Assembly: GCA_019454045.1 (NCBI GenBank)
Contig: SKCR01033441.1
Span: 1-64,000 of the forward strand
DNA length: 64,000 nt
Reading direction: 5' to 3'
Source of the DNA: Zanthoxylum bungeanum
Taxonomy: Eukaryota; Streptophyta; Magnoliopsida; Sapindales; Rutaceae
The notes under the pieces were generated by a model. The model had not been told where the DNA came from and ran no database searches. It was given only the letters and a program-made list of their open reading frames with translations. The first letter of the stretch is position 1; every line of letters starts with the position of its first letter. Of this stretch, positions 46,960 through 57,892 are shown one piece after another. Made by a program: the position numbers and the translations under genes.

Positions 46960-47600
46960 CACCAGGTCGCGTACATTTATTTCAATGTACGAGTTCTCGG
47001 AGAGTGCCAACAACTTTTAGATCTATCCCATTAGATCCTTATTCGTATAATAAATGTTGTTTCTCTCAAGAATTCTACGGAGAATTTTCATGAAAGCCAA
47101 GCTTTCACCGATTGTATTACGGGAATGTCATTTCCAAGAAATGATATGTCATCATTATTTAGGACAGTCACTCTCAGTGTTCTCCCACTAACCTCCTTAT
47201 ATACACAAGAATCATTTTCGTTTTGAATTAAATCATATACCATTATGATTATATCAAAACGATAATTCCAAGAACGCAATGCTTGCTTCAATCCATAAAT
47301 GGATCGAATTAACTTGTAAACCTTGTTTACATGTTTAGGTACGACAAAACCGTCAGGATGTTGTAAACATCCTCCAAAAGGTTTCCGTTTAAGGAAAGCG
47401 GTTTTGACGTTCAACTGCCATATTTCATAAATGAAACATGCAGCATTAGCAAGCATTATCCAAATGGATTTAACCATGCCAACGAGTAAAAGGTTTCTTC
47501 ATAATCGACACAATGTTGATAACGATACCTTTTCGCTACAAGCCTAGCTTTGAACGTTTGTATGTTGCCATCCATGTATGTCTTCCTTGAAGACACATAT
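46960..47600 (-). pseudogene. Copia reverse transcriptase fragment
   Basis: 47477-47088 on the minus strand reads as RT: LNVKTAFLKRKPFGG, QHPDGFVVPKHVNKVYKL, SIYGLKQALRSWNYRFD, and NNDDISFLGND at the catalytic site, where the usual Tyr-Val-Asp-Asp has become Asn-Asn-Asp-Asp (both catalytic Asp kept). Flanking RT and RNase H sequence is present but out of frame. Inactive. Confidence 0.85.
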
Positions 47601-48239
47601 AGTACCAATAGACACAATGCCTTCTGGTACAACAACCAGTGTCCAAACTTGGTTGGTATACATGGAATCCATTTCAGACTTCATGGAACTTTGCCAAAAT
47701 AGGGGGTCGATACCTTGTATCACTTCATCACACTTAGTCAGTTTGTCTTACTCAATAAGATTGACATCTACTTGAGGTGAGATCAGAAACCCATACCTCC
47801 CAGGTTGTTTTCTGACTCTCTCTGACTTACGCGGTTCTTGTGTATTCGAAGATTATTGGTATAGTTTCATCCCTGATGAACTGTTTGTGTTCCAATAGGA
47901 CTCAATGCCAGGAACAGTAATACTCCGATTTTCATCGAGTTTTACTTTCCTCCCACTTACCACTGCATATAGGTATTCCTCTTAGAAAAACCGCATGGCG
48001 AGCAACAATTACATTGTTCCCTTGTGAGTTGTATAAGTACTATACTTTGGTTTCCCTAGGATAACCAAAAATTAGGCACTTATCCAATTTGGGTTTTAGT
48101 TTGGTATCATCCAAACATATGCCCAGCAATCCCAAATCTTCAGGAATGAGAAAACCCAGTTTCTTTCCTGTTCATATCTAATATGAAGTCTGTCAAACAG
48201 ATTTTCATGGAACCTTATTCAAAATAAGTGTTGCACTGT

Positions 48240-48700
48240 TAAATGTGTATCCCTATAAGGAAAATGGTAGCTCAGAGCGACTCATAATTAACCTTATCAT
48301 GCCCAACAAAATTTGGTTTCTCCGTTCGGACACACCGCTAAATTGAAGTGTTCCGGGAGGAGTCCACTGTGAAAGAATACTATACTCTTTCAAGTAATTG
48401 AGAAACTTATTGCTTAAGTATTTTCCACCACGGTCTAACCGTGATGGTTTTAATACTTTTTCCAATCTGTTTTGTCTACTTCGAGTAGAAACTCTTTGAA
48501 TTTATCAAAAGTTTCCGATTCGTGTTTCAAAAGAAACACATAACCATAACGCGATGCCACATCCATAAAGGTTACGAAGTGTTCATATCCACCTCTAGCC
48601 TAGCTAGACATAGGCCCACTTATGTCACTATGAAAGAGGGCTAAAAGATCGGTGACCCTTGCACTTTTACCAAGTAAAAGGTGTTTTAGGCACTTTGCCT
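48240..48700 (-). pseudogene. Copia integrase core fragment
   Basis: 48465-48253 (minus) carries LDRGGKYLSNKFLNYLKE, TPPGTLQFSGVSERRNQ and MIRLIMSRSELP, the central part of a copia integrase core. The DRGGEY-type motif has Lys where Glu is usual. The remainder is frameshifted. Confidence 0.85.
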
Positions 48701-49179
48701 AATAAACTAGATTCGTAAACATTATTTGAATAGAATCAAATATGTCCTAGTACCCACTCTTCAAAAGTGTGGATATACGAGTCTTGTTTATGTGTCCCAG
48801 ACAACAATGCCACAAATAAGTCTCATCTGATCAAATTAGTTTGAGCTATTAGTTTGTCTTGTCATACGTTTGAGATTCATTTATATTCAAAATATAAATA
48901 TTGTTATTCACATCTAATGTGTGTTTATCTCAATATCATCTTTATAAAATAAAACACTTTAGTGTTCTAAAATATAATGGTATACTCGCAATGAGTTATA
49001 CTCTGATATAGAGATAATGTTTCTAGTCAAACTAGGTACATTATAACAGTTTCCTAATTTAAGTACATACCCAAAGGGTAGTTCCTAAACTTAGGATTCT
49101 ACGGTTAAAACAGCGACTTTCGTCCCATTTCCGACTCGCAGATAAATCTCAACTGAAGCCAGTATCCTGCTAATCAGCA

Positions 49180-49596
49180 GATTCCGCACATCAGTACATA
49201 TCTTATGTACCACATCTAGTATCAAAAATCCAATTTTGAAACTAATAGCGAACATGTTTGTGACAAACATACTTGAAGTGGGAGCATTGCCCCGCCTTCA
49301 CTTCCTTAATGTATGCCTTGTCCATACGGCAGTCACGCATCAGTGACCCCGTTTGCCACAAATTAGGCAGACTTCTTGGGATATGTCATTTGTCTTCCTA
49401 GAAGACTGTGATGATTTTACCTTTGTCCCTTTTAGAAGTTGTGGCTCTGCCTCCTTGGGCATAGCCGTCAACTCTCCAAGAGTTTACTCTTGGTTCACAA
49501 TTAACCTGCCCCAGCTTTCGGGTAGAGACTATAAGATCAAATCTTTGGTAGTCTCGGCCACGTAGGTAATGCCCAGCTAACCTAGCTGATCGATGT
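49180..49596 (-). pseudogene. Copia gag zinc-knuckle region, broken
   Basis: At 49369-49329 the minus strand reads CLICGKRGH, then a 1-bp shift, then MRDC: a CX2CX4HX4C knuckle with one frameshift. The sequence is interrupted at 49596 by the gypsy insertion and continues at 61478. The plus-strand frame at 49353-49565 is a shadow. Confidence 0.7.
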
Positions 49597-50404
49597 TGAC
49601 CGGCATAAACACACGCGTATAACGCAAGCTAACCTAGAATGATTGTTTGATTGGTTGAATGTGGTTTTGCACAATAAGTAAATAAATTAAAAGATAAAAG
49701 AAAATACTAAGGAAAATAACAAAAGACACAAAGATCTAGGGTCGTGAATCATTCTAATATCATTTAAAGATGAAGTGGTTATTTTATGTTTGTGGAATAA
49801 ATCAGTAAACTAACCTGGAACACTAAATTATGCAAAAGCCTCTGTCGATGGTCAGACGCAAAATACCCAGTTTAACCCAATTGAACCATATGTCTATGTC
49901 AACCAAATTATCTGGATTCATTAAGTTTAAGTTCCAATTATGGCTACCCCCCCGCCCGACAGGTATATTCCTATCCTGTAAGGAAATCTATTAAAGGGTT
50001 ATCTATCCTCAAGGAAGATCGTGGGCTATTAAGTCTAAGGCTGAAACCTAAAATCCCTATGTCTAGTTCATTTTAGATTTACCACATCAATCTTATTGGT
50101 GATCAGACAACAAGAAGCATTAAGCTTAAGACTTAATAAGTAAACCTTTAAATTACCCAAACTATAAAATAACCCCTTATAAACCGGTGATATTAGAATT
50201 CATCACAACCCCAGATAACTAACACATGACTAGGGCTAGTAACAACTTAAAAGTAAAAGACATAAAGTAAAAATACTGAAAAGTAAAAGACATAAAGTAA
50301 AACTGAAAAGTAAAATAAAATAAAATGCTAAGGTAAAAGGAATTACTTTTACTACAACTAATTTAGATATCTCCCATAAAATAATATATAAAATTGTGAT
50401 TCTT

Positions 50405-50590
50405 TCTCCAACCAGCCATATAGGCTGTAACCTGATTAAGTCAAATTAAGTCCAACCAGCCATAAAGGCGGAACCAAAATTAAATTACCAACCGACCAAT
50501 CTGGTGGTATCTTTTATTAGTCAGGTTTAAACCAGATTAAAATGAATTACCAACCGACCAATCTGGCGGTATCCTTTTTAAGTCAATATT
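50405..50590. repeat. Tandem CAACCGACC/CAACCAGCC repeats, LTR A
   Basis: Four units (CCAACCAGCCATATAGG.., CCAACCAGCCATAAAGG.., two of CCAACCGACCAATCTGG..) each followed by a GGTATCC or GGAACC word. They lie in the transcribed half of the LTR. Matching arrays: 53505-53700 and 60180-60360. Confidence 0.8.
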
Positions 50591-51019
50591 TTAAATAGTG
50601 AATATATTATTTTTAAGGGAGATTAATCTAAATAGTAACAGTAAAAGAATTACCTTTCACCCTAGCTGGGGGAGTTACCTCCTCATTGTAAATAATAAAA
50701 ACTGTAAAAACTAAAAAGTAAAAATTAAATTACTATATTAACAAAACGTAATTAAAATTATTTACAAAACTAAAAATTAAAAAACTAAAAAACTAAAAAA
50801 AAAACTAAAAACTAAAGAATCTAGAGAGAGAAACTCTCTCTTTAGATAGAATAGAAGAGAGAGAGTGGTACACTGAATTCTGAAATCTCGAGCTCAATTT
50901 ATAGGCGCGGATAAGCTTCCAGCGTCGCGACGCCAAGGACCTCAGCGTCGCTACTCCAGCTTTTGTCGACGTGGCACATTCTGGTTCGCTGGTTTGAAGA
51001 TTTTGGATAAGATGATAAG

Positions 51020-51425
51020 GTGACACGTGGCGCGGTGGTTGGGCTTCAATTATTATGACACGTGGCGGCTTCTGATTGGTCGCTGAGATTCTTATCCGCC
51101 ACGTGTCAGATAAGGATTAGATACTCAATTATTGATGCTGACGTGGTGATGACGTGGCGGTGATGTGGCGACGACGTGGCGACACGTGGGAAAGAGATTG
51201 TCGGCACCGTAGAATTACGACACGTGTCACTTCCTGATTGGCTGATGATGATGTGGCACGACACGTGGCAAGTTTGACTTGTTGACTTGCTGACGTGGCT
51301 GATGACATGGAGACACGTAGGATGGCACGTGGCACACGTGGCGATGATGACTGTCGGCACCGTTGGATGCTGACACGTAGCATGGCGCATGTTAGCAGAT
51401 CGGCTGTGATGGTGACACGTGGCAC
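51020..51425 (-). promoter_or_regulatory. G-box array of LTR A
   Basis: About nine CACGTG hexamers, mostly as GACACGTGGC, plus many GACGTGG half-like sites, upstream (on the minus strand) of the TATA box at 50905-50898. CACGTG is the core bound by plant bZIP and bHLH factors; GACACGTGGC matches ABRE/G-box sites. This copy fires leftward, out of the element into copia sequence. Confidence 0.65.
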
Positions 51426-51731
51426 GGCGCATTTTAGCAAAGTCAAACTTTTCTCAGATTTGGATTTGTGGACCCGGCGCACGTTAGCACTGTTCGGCGT
51501 ATTTTATACGTCGCGACGCGGAAAGCTTGGCATCGCGACGCGCTTAAGACCAAAATATCCCTGTTGACGCATTTTTGTCCGTTTTTGCCCCAAATGTCCT
51601 CCAATGCTTTCCAAACTTTATTTATCTACAAAATAACACAAAAATACATCAAAACGTTCACAAAACTCGAGAAACTATACGAAATATTAGGTCAAATGAG
51701 TGGGAATAAGTGATATAAATACCACTCATCA

Positions 51732-51744
51732 CACCCCTAAACCT
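51732..51744 (-). other. Polypurine tract, reverse
   Basis: CACCCCTAAACCT; on the minus strand AGGTTTAGGGGTG abuts the LTR start TGATGAGTGG. Confidence 0.8.
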
Positions 51745-52380
51745 AACATTTTGCTAGTCCTTGAGCAAAACATAGAGTAAAATAACATAAATAAATTAAC
51801 TAAGCCACTTTCGTAGGGATCACGATTGCATTTAGCGTATGCAACAAGCCTTTAAACCCCTAGGTGTCCATAGTGGACGAGTTGTAGTCTTGTGAGGGTT
51901 TACAGCAATGATACCCACAAACATTTTTACAAAAGTAAAAAGTTAGTTAAAACTAATGCACACAAAAGCAAAAAGACAAGCGAAAAGAGAATAAAGATGT
52001 TATTGACTAATCAGGTGAAACTTCTACTCCAAGTTACTAGTTGTTTTGTTTTATTTTAAATTACTGAATAAGTAAATTCTCCGATTATATTTACCATTCT
52101 CCATATACATAGCCAACAAAATATTAAACAACTTATTTTTGCCCACAACAGTCATAAGTGCAGTGAGAAGAGATTAATATTTTTGTCCTAAAGTTCTATT
52201 AAATTTCACACCTTTTTGCAGCAATGGAATAATTTTTCAGATTTTTTCTTTGATTTTTCACTTTTCTATTTTTTATTTATATATAATATCTTCCATCTAT
52301 GTAACGAGTTTTGGGACGGTAACTCCCAAACCAGTTGGCTTTAGGGCACCAGGTGTTAAGACACCCCTACGGACTTAGTG
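51745..52380 (-). other. Gypsy 3' untranslated region
   Basis: No coding sequence. It holds words common in 3' ends of plant Athila/Tat-type elements: AGGGCACCAGGTGTTAAG with CACCCCTACGGACTTAG (52346-52379), and CCTAGGTGTCCATAGTGG (51861-51878). It is adjacent to the LTR A PPT on the left and joins the first base of LTR B on the right. Confidence 0.6.
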
Positions 52381-52679
52381 TGATGAGTGGTATTTATATC
52401 ACTTATTCCCACTCATTTGACCTAATATTTCGTATAGTTTCTAGAGTTTTGTGAACGTTTTGATGTATTTTGTGTTATTTTGTAGATAAATAAAGTTTGG
52501 AAAGCATTGGAGGCAATTTGGGGCAAAAACAGACAAAAATGCGTCAACAAGGATATTTTGGTCTTAAACGCGACGCCAAGCTTTCCGCGTCGCGACGTAT
52601 AAAATACGCCGAACAGTGCTAACGTGCGCCGGGTCCACAAATCCGAATCTGAGAAAAGTTTGACTTTGCTAAAATGTGT

Positions 52680-53075
52680 CGTGCCACGTGTCACCATCAC
52701 AGCCGATCTGCTAACATGCACCGTGCCACGTGTCAGCATCCTACGGTGTCGACAGTCATCATCGCCACGTGTACCACATGTCATCCTACGTGTCTCCATG
52801 TCATCAGCCACGTCAGCAAGTCAACAATTCAAACTTGCCACGTGTCGTGCCACATCATCATCAGCCAATCAGGAAGTGACACGTGTCGCAATTCTACGGT
52901 GCCGACAGTCTCTTTCCCACGTGTCGCCACGTCGTCGCCACGTCACCGCCACGTCAGCATCAATAATTGAGTATCTAATCCTTATCTGACACGTGGCAGA
53001 TAAGAATCTCAGCGACCAATCAGAAGCCGCCACGTGTCACAATAATTGAAGCCCAACAACCGCGCCACGTGTCAC
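52680..53075 (+). promoter_or_regulatory. G-box array of LTR B
   Basis: About nine CACGTG hexamers (e.g. GCCACGTGTC) between 52683 and 53069, ending about 120 bp before the TATA box at 53192. It drives transcription rightward, into gag and the LOG hinge. Confidence 0.7.
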
Positions 53076-53191
53076 CTTATCATCTTATCCAGAATCTTCA
53101 AACCAGCGAACCAGAGCGTGCCACGTCGACAAAAGCTGGCGTAGCGACGCTGAGGTCCTTGGCGTCGCGACACTGGAAGCTTATCCGCGCC

Positions 53192-53198
53192 TATAAAT
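53192..53198 (+). promoter_or_regulatory. TATA box of LTR B
   Basis: TATAAAT in CGCGCCTATAAATTGAGC. A transcription start about 30 bp downstream would fall near the CT-rich ACCACTCTCTCTT stretch. The same box is reversed at 60669-60676 (LTR C) and 50898-50905 (LTR A). Confidence 0.75.
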
Positions 53199-54604
53199 TG
53201 AGCTCGAGATTTCAGAATTCAGTGTACCACTCTCTCTTTTCTATTCTATCTAAAGAGAGAGTTTCTCTCTCTAGATTCTTTAGTTTTTAGTTTTTTTTAG
53301 TTTTTAGTTTTTTAATTTTTAGTTTTGTAAATAATTTTAATTACGTTTTGTTCATATAGTAATTTAATTTTTAGTTTTTACTTTTTATAGTTTTTGTTAT
53401 TTACCATGATGAGGTAACTCCCCCAGCTAGGGTGAAATGTAATTCTTTTACTGTTACTATTTAGATTAATCTCCCTTAAAAATAATATATTCACTATTTA
53501 AAATATTGACTTAAAAATGATACCGCCAGATTGGTCGGTTGGTAATTCATTTTAATCTGGTTTAAACCTGACTAATAAAGGATACGGCCAGATTGGTCGG
53601 TTGGTAATTTAATTTTGGTTCCGCATTTATGGCTGGTTGGACTTAATTTGACTTAATCAGGTTACCGCCTATATGGCTGGTTGGAGAAAGAATCACAAGC
53701 TTATATATTATTTTATGGGAGATATCTAAATTAGTAGTAGTAAAAGTAATTCCTTTTACCTTAGCATTTTATTTTATTTTACTTTTCAGTTTTACTTTAT
53801 GTCTTTTACTTTTCAGTATTTTTACTTTATGTCTTTTACTTTTAAGTTGTTACTAGCCCTAGTCATGTGTTAGTTATCTGGGGTTGTGATGAATTCTAAT
53901 ATCACCGGTTTATAAGGGGTTATTTTATAGTTTGGGTAATTTAAAGGTTTACTTATTAAGTCTTAAGCTTAATGCTTCTTGTTGTCTGATCACCAATAAG
54001 ATTGATGTGGTAAATCTAAAATGAACTAGACATAGGGATTTTAGGTTTCAGCCTTAGACTTAATAGCCCACGATCTTCCTTGAGGATAGATAACCCTTTA
54101 ATAGATTTCCTTACATGATAGGAATATACCTGTCAGGCGGGGGTAGCCATAATTGGAACTTAAACTTAATGAATCCAGATAATTTGGTTGACATAGACAT
54201 ATGGTTCAATTGGGTTAAACTGGGTATTTGCGTCTGACCATCGACAGAGGCTTTTGCATAATTTAGTGTTCCAGGTTAGTAAACTGATTTATTACACAAA
54301 CATAAAATAACCACTTCATCTTTAAATGATATTAGAATGATTCACGACCCTAGATCTTTGTGTCTTTTGTTATTTTCCTTAGTATTTTCTTTTATCTTTT
54401 AATTTATTTACTTATTGTGCAAAACCACATTCAACCAATCAACAATCATTCTCTTCTCCATTTAATTAGATATTTGTAAATAAATAGTATCAATAATTAA
54501 TAACAACAGTAGGAATTAAGTCCTCGTGGGATCGATATTTTTGTACTACTTGAACGATACGTGCGCTTGCGTTATACGCGTGTGTTTACGCGCCGTCAAG
54601 TTTT

Positions 54605-54622
54605 TGGCGCCGTTGCCGGGGA
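54605..54622 (+). other. Primer binding site (Asp tRNA), arm B
   Basis: TGGCGCCGTTGCCGGGGA, six bases after the LTR. It is complementary to the 3' end of plant tRNA-Asp, the primer typical of Athila/Tat-type gypsy elements. Confidence 0.9.
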
Positions 54623-54728
54623 CTTATATTTCTTGAGTTATTAATTTTGAAGCTATCTAATTTACTTATATCTAATTTTCTTTATCTGTAATTTTTATTT
54701 CTTTATTGTATTTTCAGGTGATTAAAAA

Positions 54729-55973
54729 ATGGAACATTATTGGGAGATTGAAAGATCAAGAGCTTTACTAGAATATACACCCCAAATCTGGGAGCAACAG
54801 TCCGGTTTTCCGAGGCCTGTTGTCCAGCCCAACAATTATCACTGGATGCTAGAACCAAGCAATGCTACATTTGCTCATCAGAACGAAATGGGGAGATGTG
54901 TAATTTGTGATGGTAACCACCCGAGCGATCAATGTATTTACCTTTCAGAGTGGCAGAATTATCAGAATCATTCAAGGTACGAAGAACCATCATATTATCC
55001 ATCTTATCCACCATCCATCTACGATCTTCATCAACAAACAAAACCATCCGAGGAAGATCAGTTGATTCACACGCTCATACATTGGCTCGAAGAACGGGAA
55101 GCTCAATTAGATACACAAATTCAGAGACAATCAGAATTCTTTCAGAGGATGACAGATCAAATGAGACAATTCACAGAAAACCAGAACAACATACCTCAAG
55201 AACCAGTTTCGGATGACACTGATGAAGCCTTCGAGTACCAATCATTTCACAATGACACTTCAACAGAGGAGGAGGCTGAGCAGTATCAACAACCAGAGGT
55301 ATCAGTTCAGGAACCCAAACCGGCAAAGTCTCAATTTGACTTTTATTATTCAGATTCTGACGAGGATGAAGCTGATCTATTTGTACCAACTGCACCAACA
55401 ATGGAGGATAAAAATTTCAATCCTCAAAATGAAGATCTTGGAGCATGCTTTACCATGATGTTTGATGAAGATCTACCTGAGCCAACCATTCCAGTCATAT
55501 CAGAGGATGAAAACCTAATGTCAGAAACATCATTACATCCTCAGGTTGACAATTTTGAAGCATGTATTTCACAGATGACGGATGAAGAATTAAATACAAA
55601 AATTTTAAAATTCATCTGTGAAGAAAAGGTGGAGCAAGAAACAGAGAAAATGGAGGAGCAAATGTCTGACCTTAATAAAGATCCAGAGCATTCAGGAGAA
55701 ACATCGCTGTTTTGGGCAGTACAAATCAAAGATATCACCCAGAAACTTGACAGAATGGAACTTCCATTCCAATTCAAGCACCATATGAGACCTCCTGATT
55801 TTCTTTATTTCTTTGCAGGAATCACTGGAACAACAAAGAGCAAAAAGGTGGCACGAGCACTGCATGAGACAAAACTATTTTTTCCACTTTACTGTTGGAA
55901 GAGACCCTTCAAAAGCAACGCTCACGGGATTGTCTTTAATCGGACATCCAAAACGACATTGAAACCTCTTTAA
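54729..55973 (+). CDS. Gag-like zinc-knuckle protein, arm B
   Basis: 414 codons open from the first ATG after the leader, about 105 bp past the PBS. Residues 57-69 form a knuckle C57-x2-C60-x3-H64-x4-C69 (CVICDGNHPSDQC), the spacing usual in plant Athila-type gag. A Gln/Glu-rich, probably coiled segment follows (about 104-150, WLEEREAQLDTQIQRQSEF), then a long acidic region. The usual N-terminal capsid domain before the knuckle is missing, and no protease or RT follows. It would bind element RNA at most. The inverted partner at 59139-57893 is nearly identical but frameshifted. A TR-GAG-type element is the best fit. Confidence 0.75.
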   Translation: MEHYWEIERSRALLEYTPQIWEQQSGFPRPVVQPNNYHWMLEPSNATFAHQNEMGRCVICDGNHPSDQCIYLSEWQNYQNHSRYEEPSYYPSYPPSIYDLHQQTKPSEEDQLIHTLIHWLEEREAQLDTQIQRQSEFFQRMTDQMRQFTENQNNIPQEPVSDDTDEAFEYQSFHNDTSTEEEAEQYQQPEVSVQEPKPAKSQFDFYYSDSDEDEADLFVPTAPTMEDKNFNPQNEDLGACFTMMFDEDLPEPTIPVISEDENLMSETSLHPQVDNFEACISQMTDEELNTKILKFICEEKVEQETEKMEEQMSDLNKDPEHSGETSLFWAVQIKDITQKLDRMELPFQFKHHMRPPDFLYFFAGITGTTKSKKVARALHETKLFFPLYCWKRPFKSNAHGIVFNRTSKTTLKPL

Positions 55974-56492
55974 CAGATGAATTTCAGTCACGTCTGGCTG
56001 AAGACGAAAAATTTAGCGCTAGCAGGGAGGCAACCCATGCAATTTGTTGTAATATTTGTTTTCATATTTTGTGTGAACTTTTTAATTTTGTGTGTCATTT
56101 TTGTAGGGAAAGGCACAAACGAAGCATTTTAAGACAGAATGAATTGTGTTTGGCAATCAGGAAGAAAAGAGCTAATTCATTTTTGATGGCTGAGTAAAAA
56201 ATTAAATCTTGAGACACATCCTAATGAATTTATACTAAGCGAGTGGCGTATTGTGTACACAATTCCGTTGCCTTAATTATTGCTTTGATTCCCTTTTCTG
56301 TTGTAATTATCTTTATTTTCATAGACAGGATCCAGACTTTTTGACCTTTCACGATTTCTTTTGTTGTTTAGCTAACAATCGTCCTTTGGAAGATATTAGT
56401 GCTATTATTACTCACCCTTTTTCAGGTACTATAAATTCAGCCCGTCATTACACTTTTGAAGGCATCTTGATTTGAAAAAGAAATAAATAAAA
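55974..56492 (+). other. Spacer between gag and LOG, arm B
   Basis: Begins with GGGAGGCAACCCA (56024-56036), a word found after the pol or env-like region of plant Athila/Tat elements, so pol was deleted between gag and this point. The rest is T-rich and may include the LOG 5' untranslated region (ACTATAAATTCAGCCCG near 56428). It is mirrored at 57373-57892. Confidence 0.5.
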
Positions 56493-56906
56493 ATGGAAGC
56501 CACTTCAAGAAGACGAGTTGAAAACATTTGTGTGTTTTGCGGTAGTAGTGTTGGAGTTAAGCCGCAATACGTAGAAGCAGCACAAGAATTGGGTCGAGTT
56601 TTAATGCAAGGAAAATGCACTTAATATATGGCGGAGGAAATCTTGGACTTATGGGGATCGTTTCAAAGGCTGTACAGGAAGGAGGCAGTAACGTTTTGGG
56701 AATCATCCCAAAACCCTTGGCAGAGGCAAATCTTATTGGATCATCAAACGGAGAGGAACTGATCGTGCCAGGTATGTCTGAACGACTGGTAGAAATGATT
56801 AATCGTGCTGATGCTTTTATCGCTTTGCCAGGTGGCTTGGGTACATTGGAGGAAAGTTTTATAGTTCTATCTTGGGCGAACCTGAACATACACCAGAAAC
56901 CGCTTG
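56493..56906 (+). pseudogene. LOG: Captured cytokinin-activating enzyme (LOG) fragment, arm B
   Basis: ATG at 56493 opens a LOG-family protein (cytokinin riboside 5'-monophosphate phosphoribohydrolase): ENICVFCGSSVGVKPQYVE, then after a 1-bp deletion near 56603 the second frame continues KMHLIYGGGNLGLMG, VLGIIPKPLAE, and the signature LPGGLGTLEE. LOG releases active cytokinin bases from their ribotides. No intron interrupts it, although plant LOG genes normally have several, so it looks like a processed cDNA. The C-terminal third is missing: the sequence turns back at the hinge. Frameshift plus truncation make it non-functional as an enzyme. Confidence 0.85.
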
Positions 56907-56921
56907 AACCTGAACATACAC
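56879..56921 (+). repeat. 15-bp direct duplication at the hinge
   Basis: AACCTGAACATACAC occurs at 56879-56893 and again at 56907-56921. The second copy replaces the expected LOG continuation and belongs to neither arm, so it is a templated insertion. Confidence 0.85.
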
Positions 56922-56957
56922 AAAGAAAATCATAAAATCCATCAACGTTAAACAGTC
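56907..56957. other. Palindrome hinge (51-bp loop)
   Basis: Arm B ends ..GAAACCGCTTG at 56906 and arm C begins CAAGCGGTTTC at 56958. On the minus strand the loop continues the arm C LOG protein (LGLFNVDGFYDFL) and then enters the 15-bp duplication before returning along arm B. Confidence 0.85.
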
Positions 56958-57372
56958 CAAGCGGTTTCTGGTGTATGTTCAGGTTCGCCCAAGATAGAAC
57001 TATAAAAATTTCCTCCAATGTACCCAAGCCACCTGGCAAAGCGATAAAAGCATCAGCACGATTAATCATTTCTACCAGTCGTTCAGACATACCTGGCACG
57101 ATCAGTTCCTCTCCGTTTGATGATCCAATAAGATTTGCCTCTGCCAAGGGTTTTGGGATGATTCCCAAAACGTTACTGCCTCCTTCCTGTACAGCCTTTG
57201 AAACGATCCCCATAAGTCCAAGATTTCCTCTGCCATATATTAAGTGCATTTTCCTTGCAGTTAAGACTCGACCCAATTCTTGTGCTTCTTCTACGTATTG
57301 CGGCTTAACTCCAACACTACTACCGCAAAACACACAGATGTTTTCAACTCGTCTTCTTGAAGTGGCTTCCAT
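56922..57372 (-). pseudogene. LOG: Captured LOG fragment, arm C
   Basis: From the ATG at 57372 the minus strand encodes an uninterrupted LOG N-terminal two-thirds: ENICVFCGSSVGVKPQYVE, ELGRVLTARKMHLIYGRGNL, GSNVLGIIPKPLAEAN, MSERLVEMINRADAFIALPG, GLGTLEE, LSWANLNIHQKPLGLFNVDG, FYDFL. The frame then runs through the hinge into antisense LOG to a stop at 56557 (271 codons in total). It lacks the C-terminal third. Relative to arm B, the YGGGN loop has one Gly changed to Arg, but the reading frame is intact. Phosphoribohydrolase activity is unlikely without the missing part. Both LOG copies point away from the neighbouring LTR and toward the hinge. Confidence 0.85.
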
Positions 57373-57892
57373 TTTTTATTTATTTCTTATTCAAATCAGG
57401 ATGCCTTCAAAAGTGTAATGACGGGCTGAATTTATAGTACCTGAAAAAGGGTGAGTAATAATAGCACTAATATCTTTCAAAGGACGATTGTTAGCTAAAC
57501 AACAAAAGAAATCGTGAAAGGTCAAAAAGTCTGGATCCTATCTACGAAAATAAAGATAATTACAACAGAAAAGTGAATCAAAGCAATAATTAAGGCAATG
57601 GAATTGTGTACACAATACGCCACTCGCTTAGTATAAATTTATTAGGATGTGTCTCAAGATTTAATTCTTTACTCAGCCATCAAAAATGAATTAGCTCTTT
57701 TCTTCCTGATTGCCAAACACAATTCCTTCTGTCTTAAAATGCTTCGTTTGTGCCTTTCCCTACAAAAATGACACACAAAATAAAAAAGTTCACACAAAAT
57801 ATGAAAACAAATATTACAACAAATTGCATGGGTTGCCTCCCTGCTAGCGCTAAATTTTTCATCTTCAGCCAGACGTGACTGAAATTCATCTG
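57373..57892 (-). other. Spacer between gag and LOG, arm C
   Basis: Mirror of 55974-56492, including TGGGTTGCCTCCC (57829-57841). No coding sequence. The plus-strand frames around here are antisense shadows. Confidence 0.6.

Larger units (their letters stand above)
49597..51731 (-). repeat. Gypsy LTR copy A (3' LTR)
   Basis: TGACCGGCATAAAC to CCACTCATCA (complement of the LTR start TGATGAGTGG). It is about 70-80 bp shorter than copies B and C because the stretch after TAACGCAAGC (near 49625), which holds the TCGATCCCACGAGG block, is deleted. Otherwise it is nearly identical to B and C. Confidence 0.9.
52381..54598 (+). repeat. Gypsy LTR copy B (inverted duplicate)
   Basis: TGATGAGTGG to CGCCGTCA, 2218 bp, in the opposite orientation to copies A and C. 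It is followed by its own PBS. Its first base is the exact left limit of the 4.5-kb palindrome. Small differences from copy C (single-base changes, indels) show the two arms have diverged slightly. Confidence 0.9.

Noticed and set aside
51106..51567. Overlapping open frames of 80-130 codons on both strands (also at 52422-52989 and 60829-61309)
   Set aside because: They are repeated wherever the G-box array occurs and lie in LTR U3 DNA. The repetitive His/Ser/Arg-rich products come from CACGTG and GACGTGG repeats. Lack of stops is due to base composition, not selection.
56557..57372. A 271-codon LOG-like protein taken as a host gene
   Set aside because: Only the first two-thirds is LOG. The rest is antisense of the other arm read through the hinge, and the locus is inside a retrotransposon between inverted LTRs.
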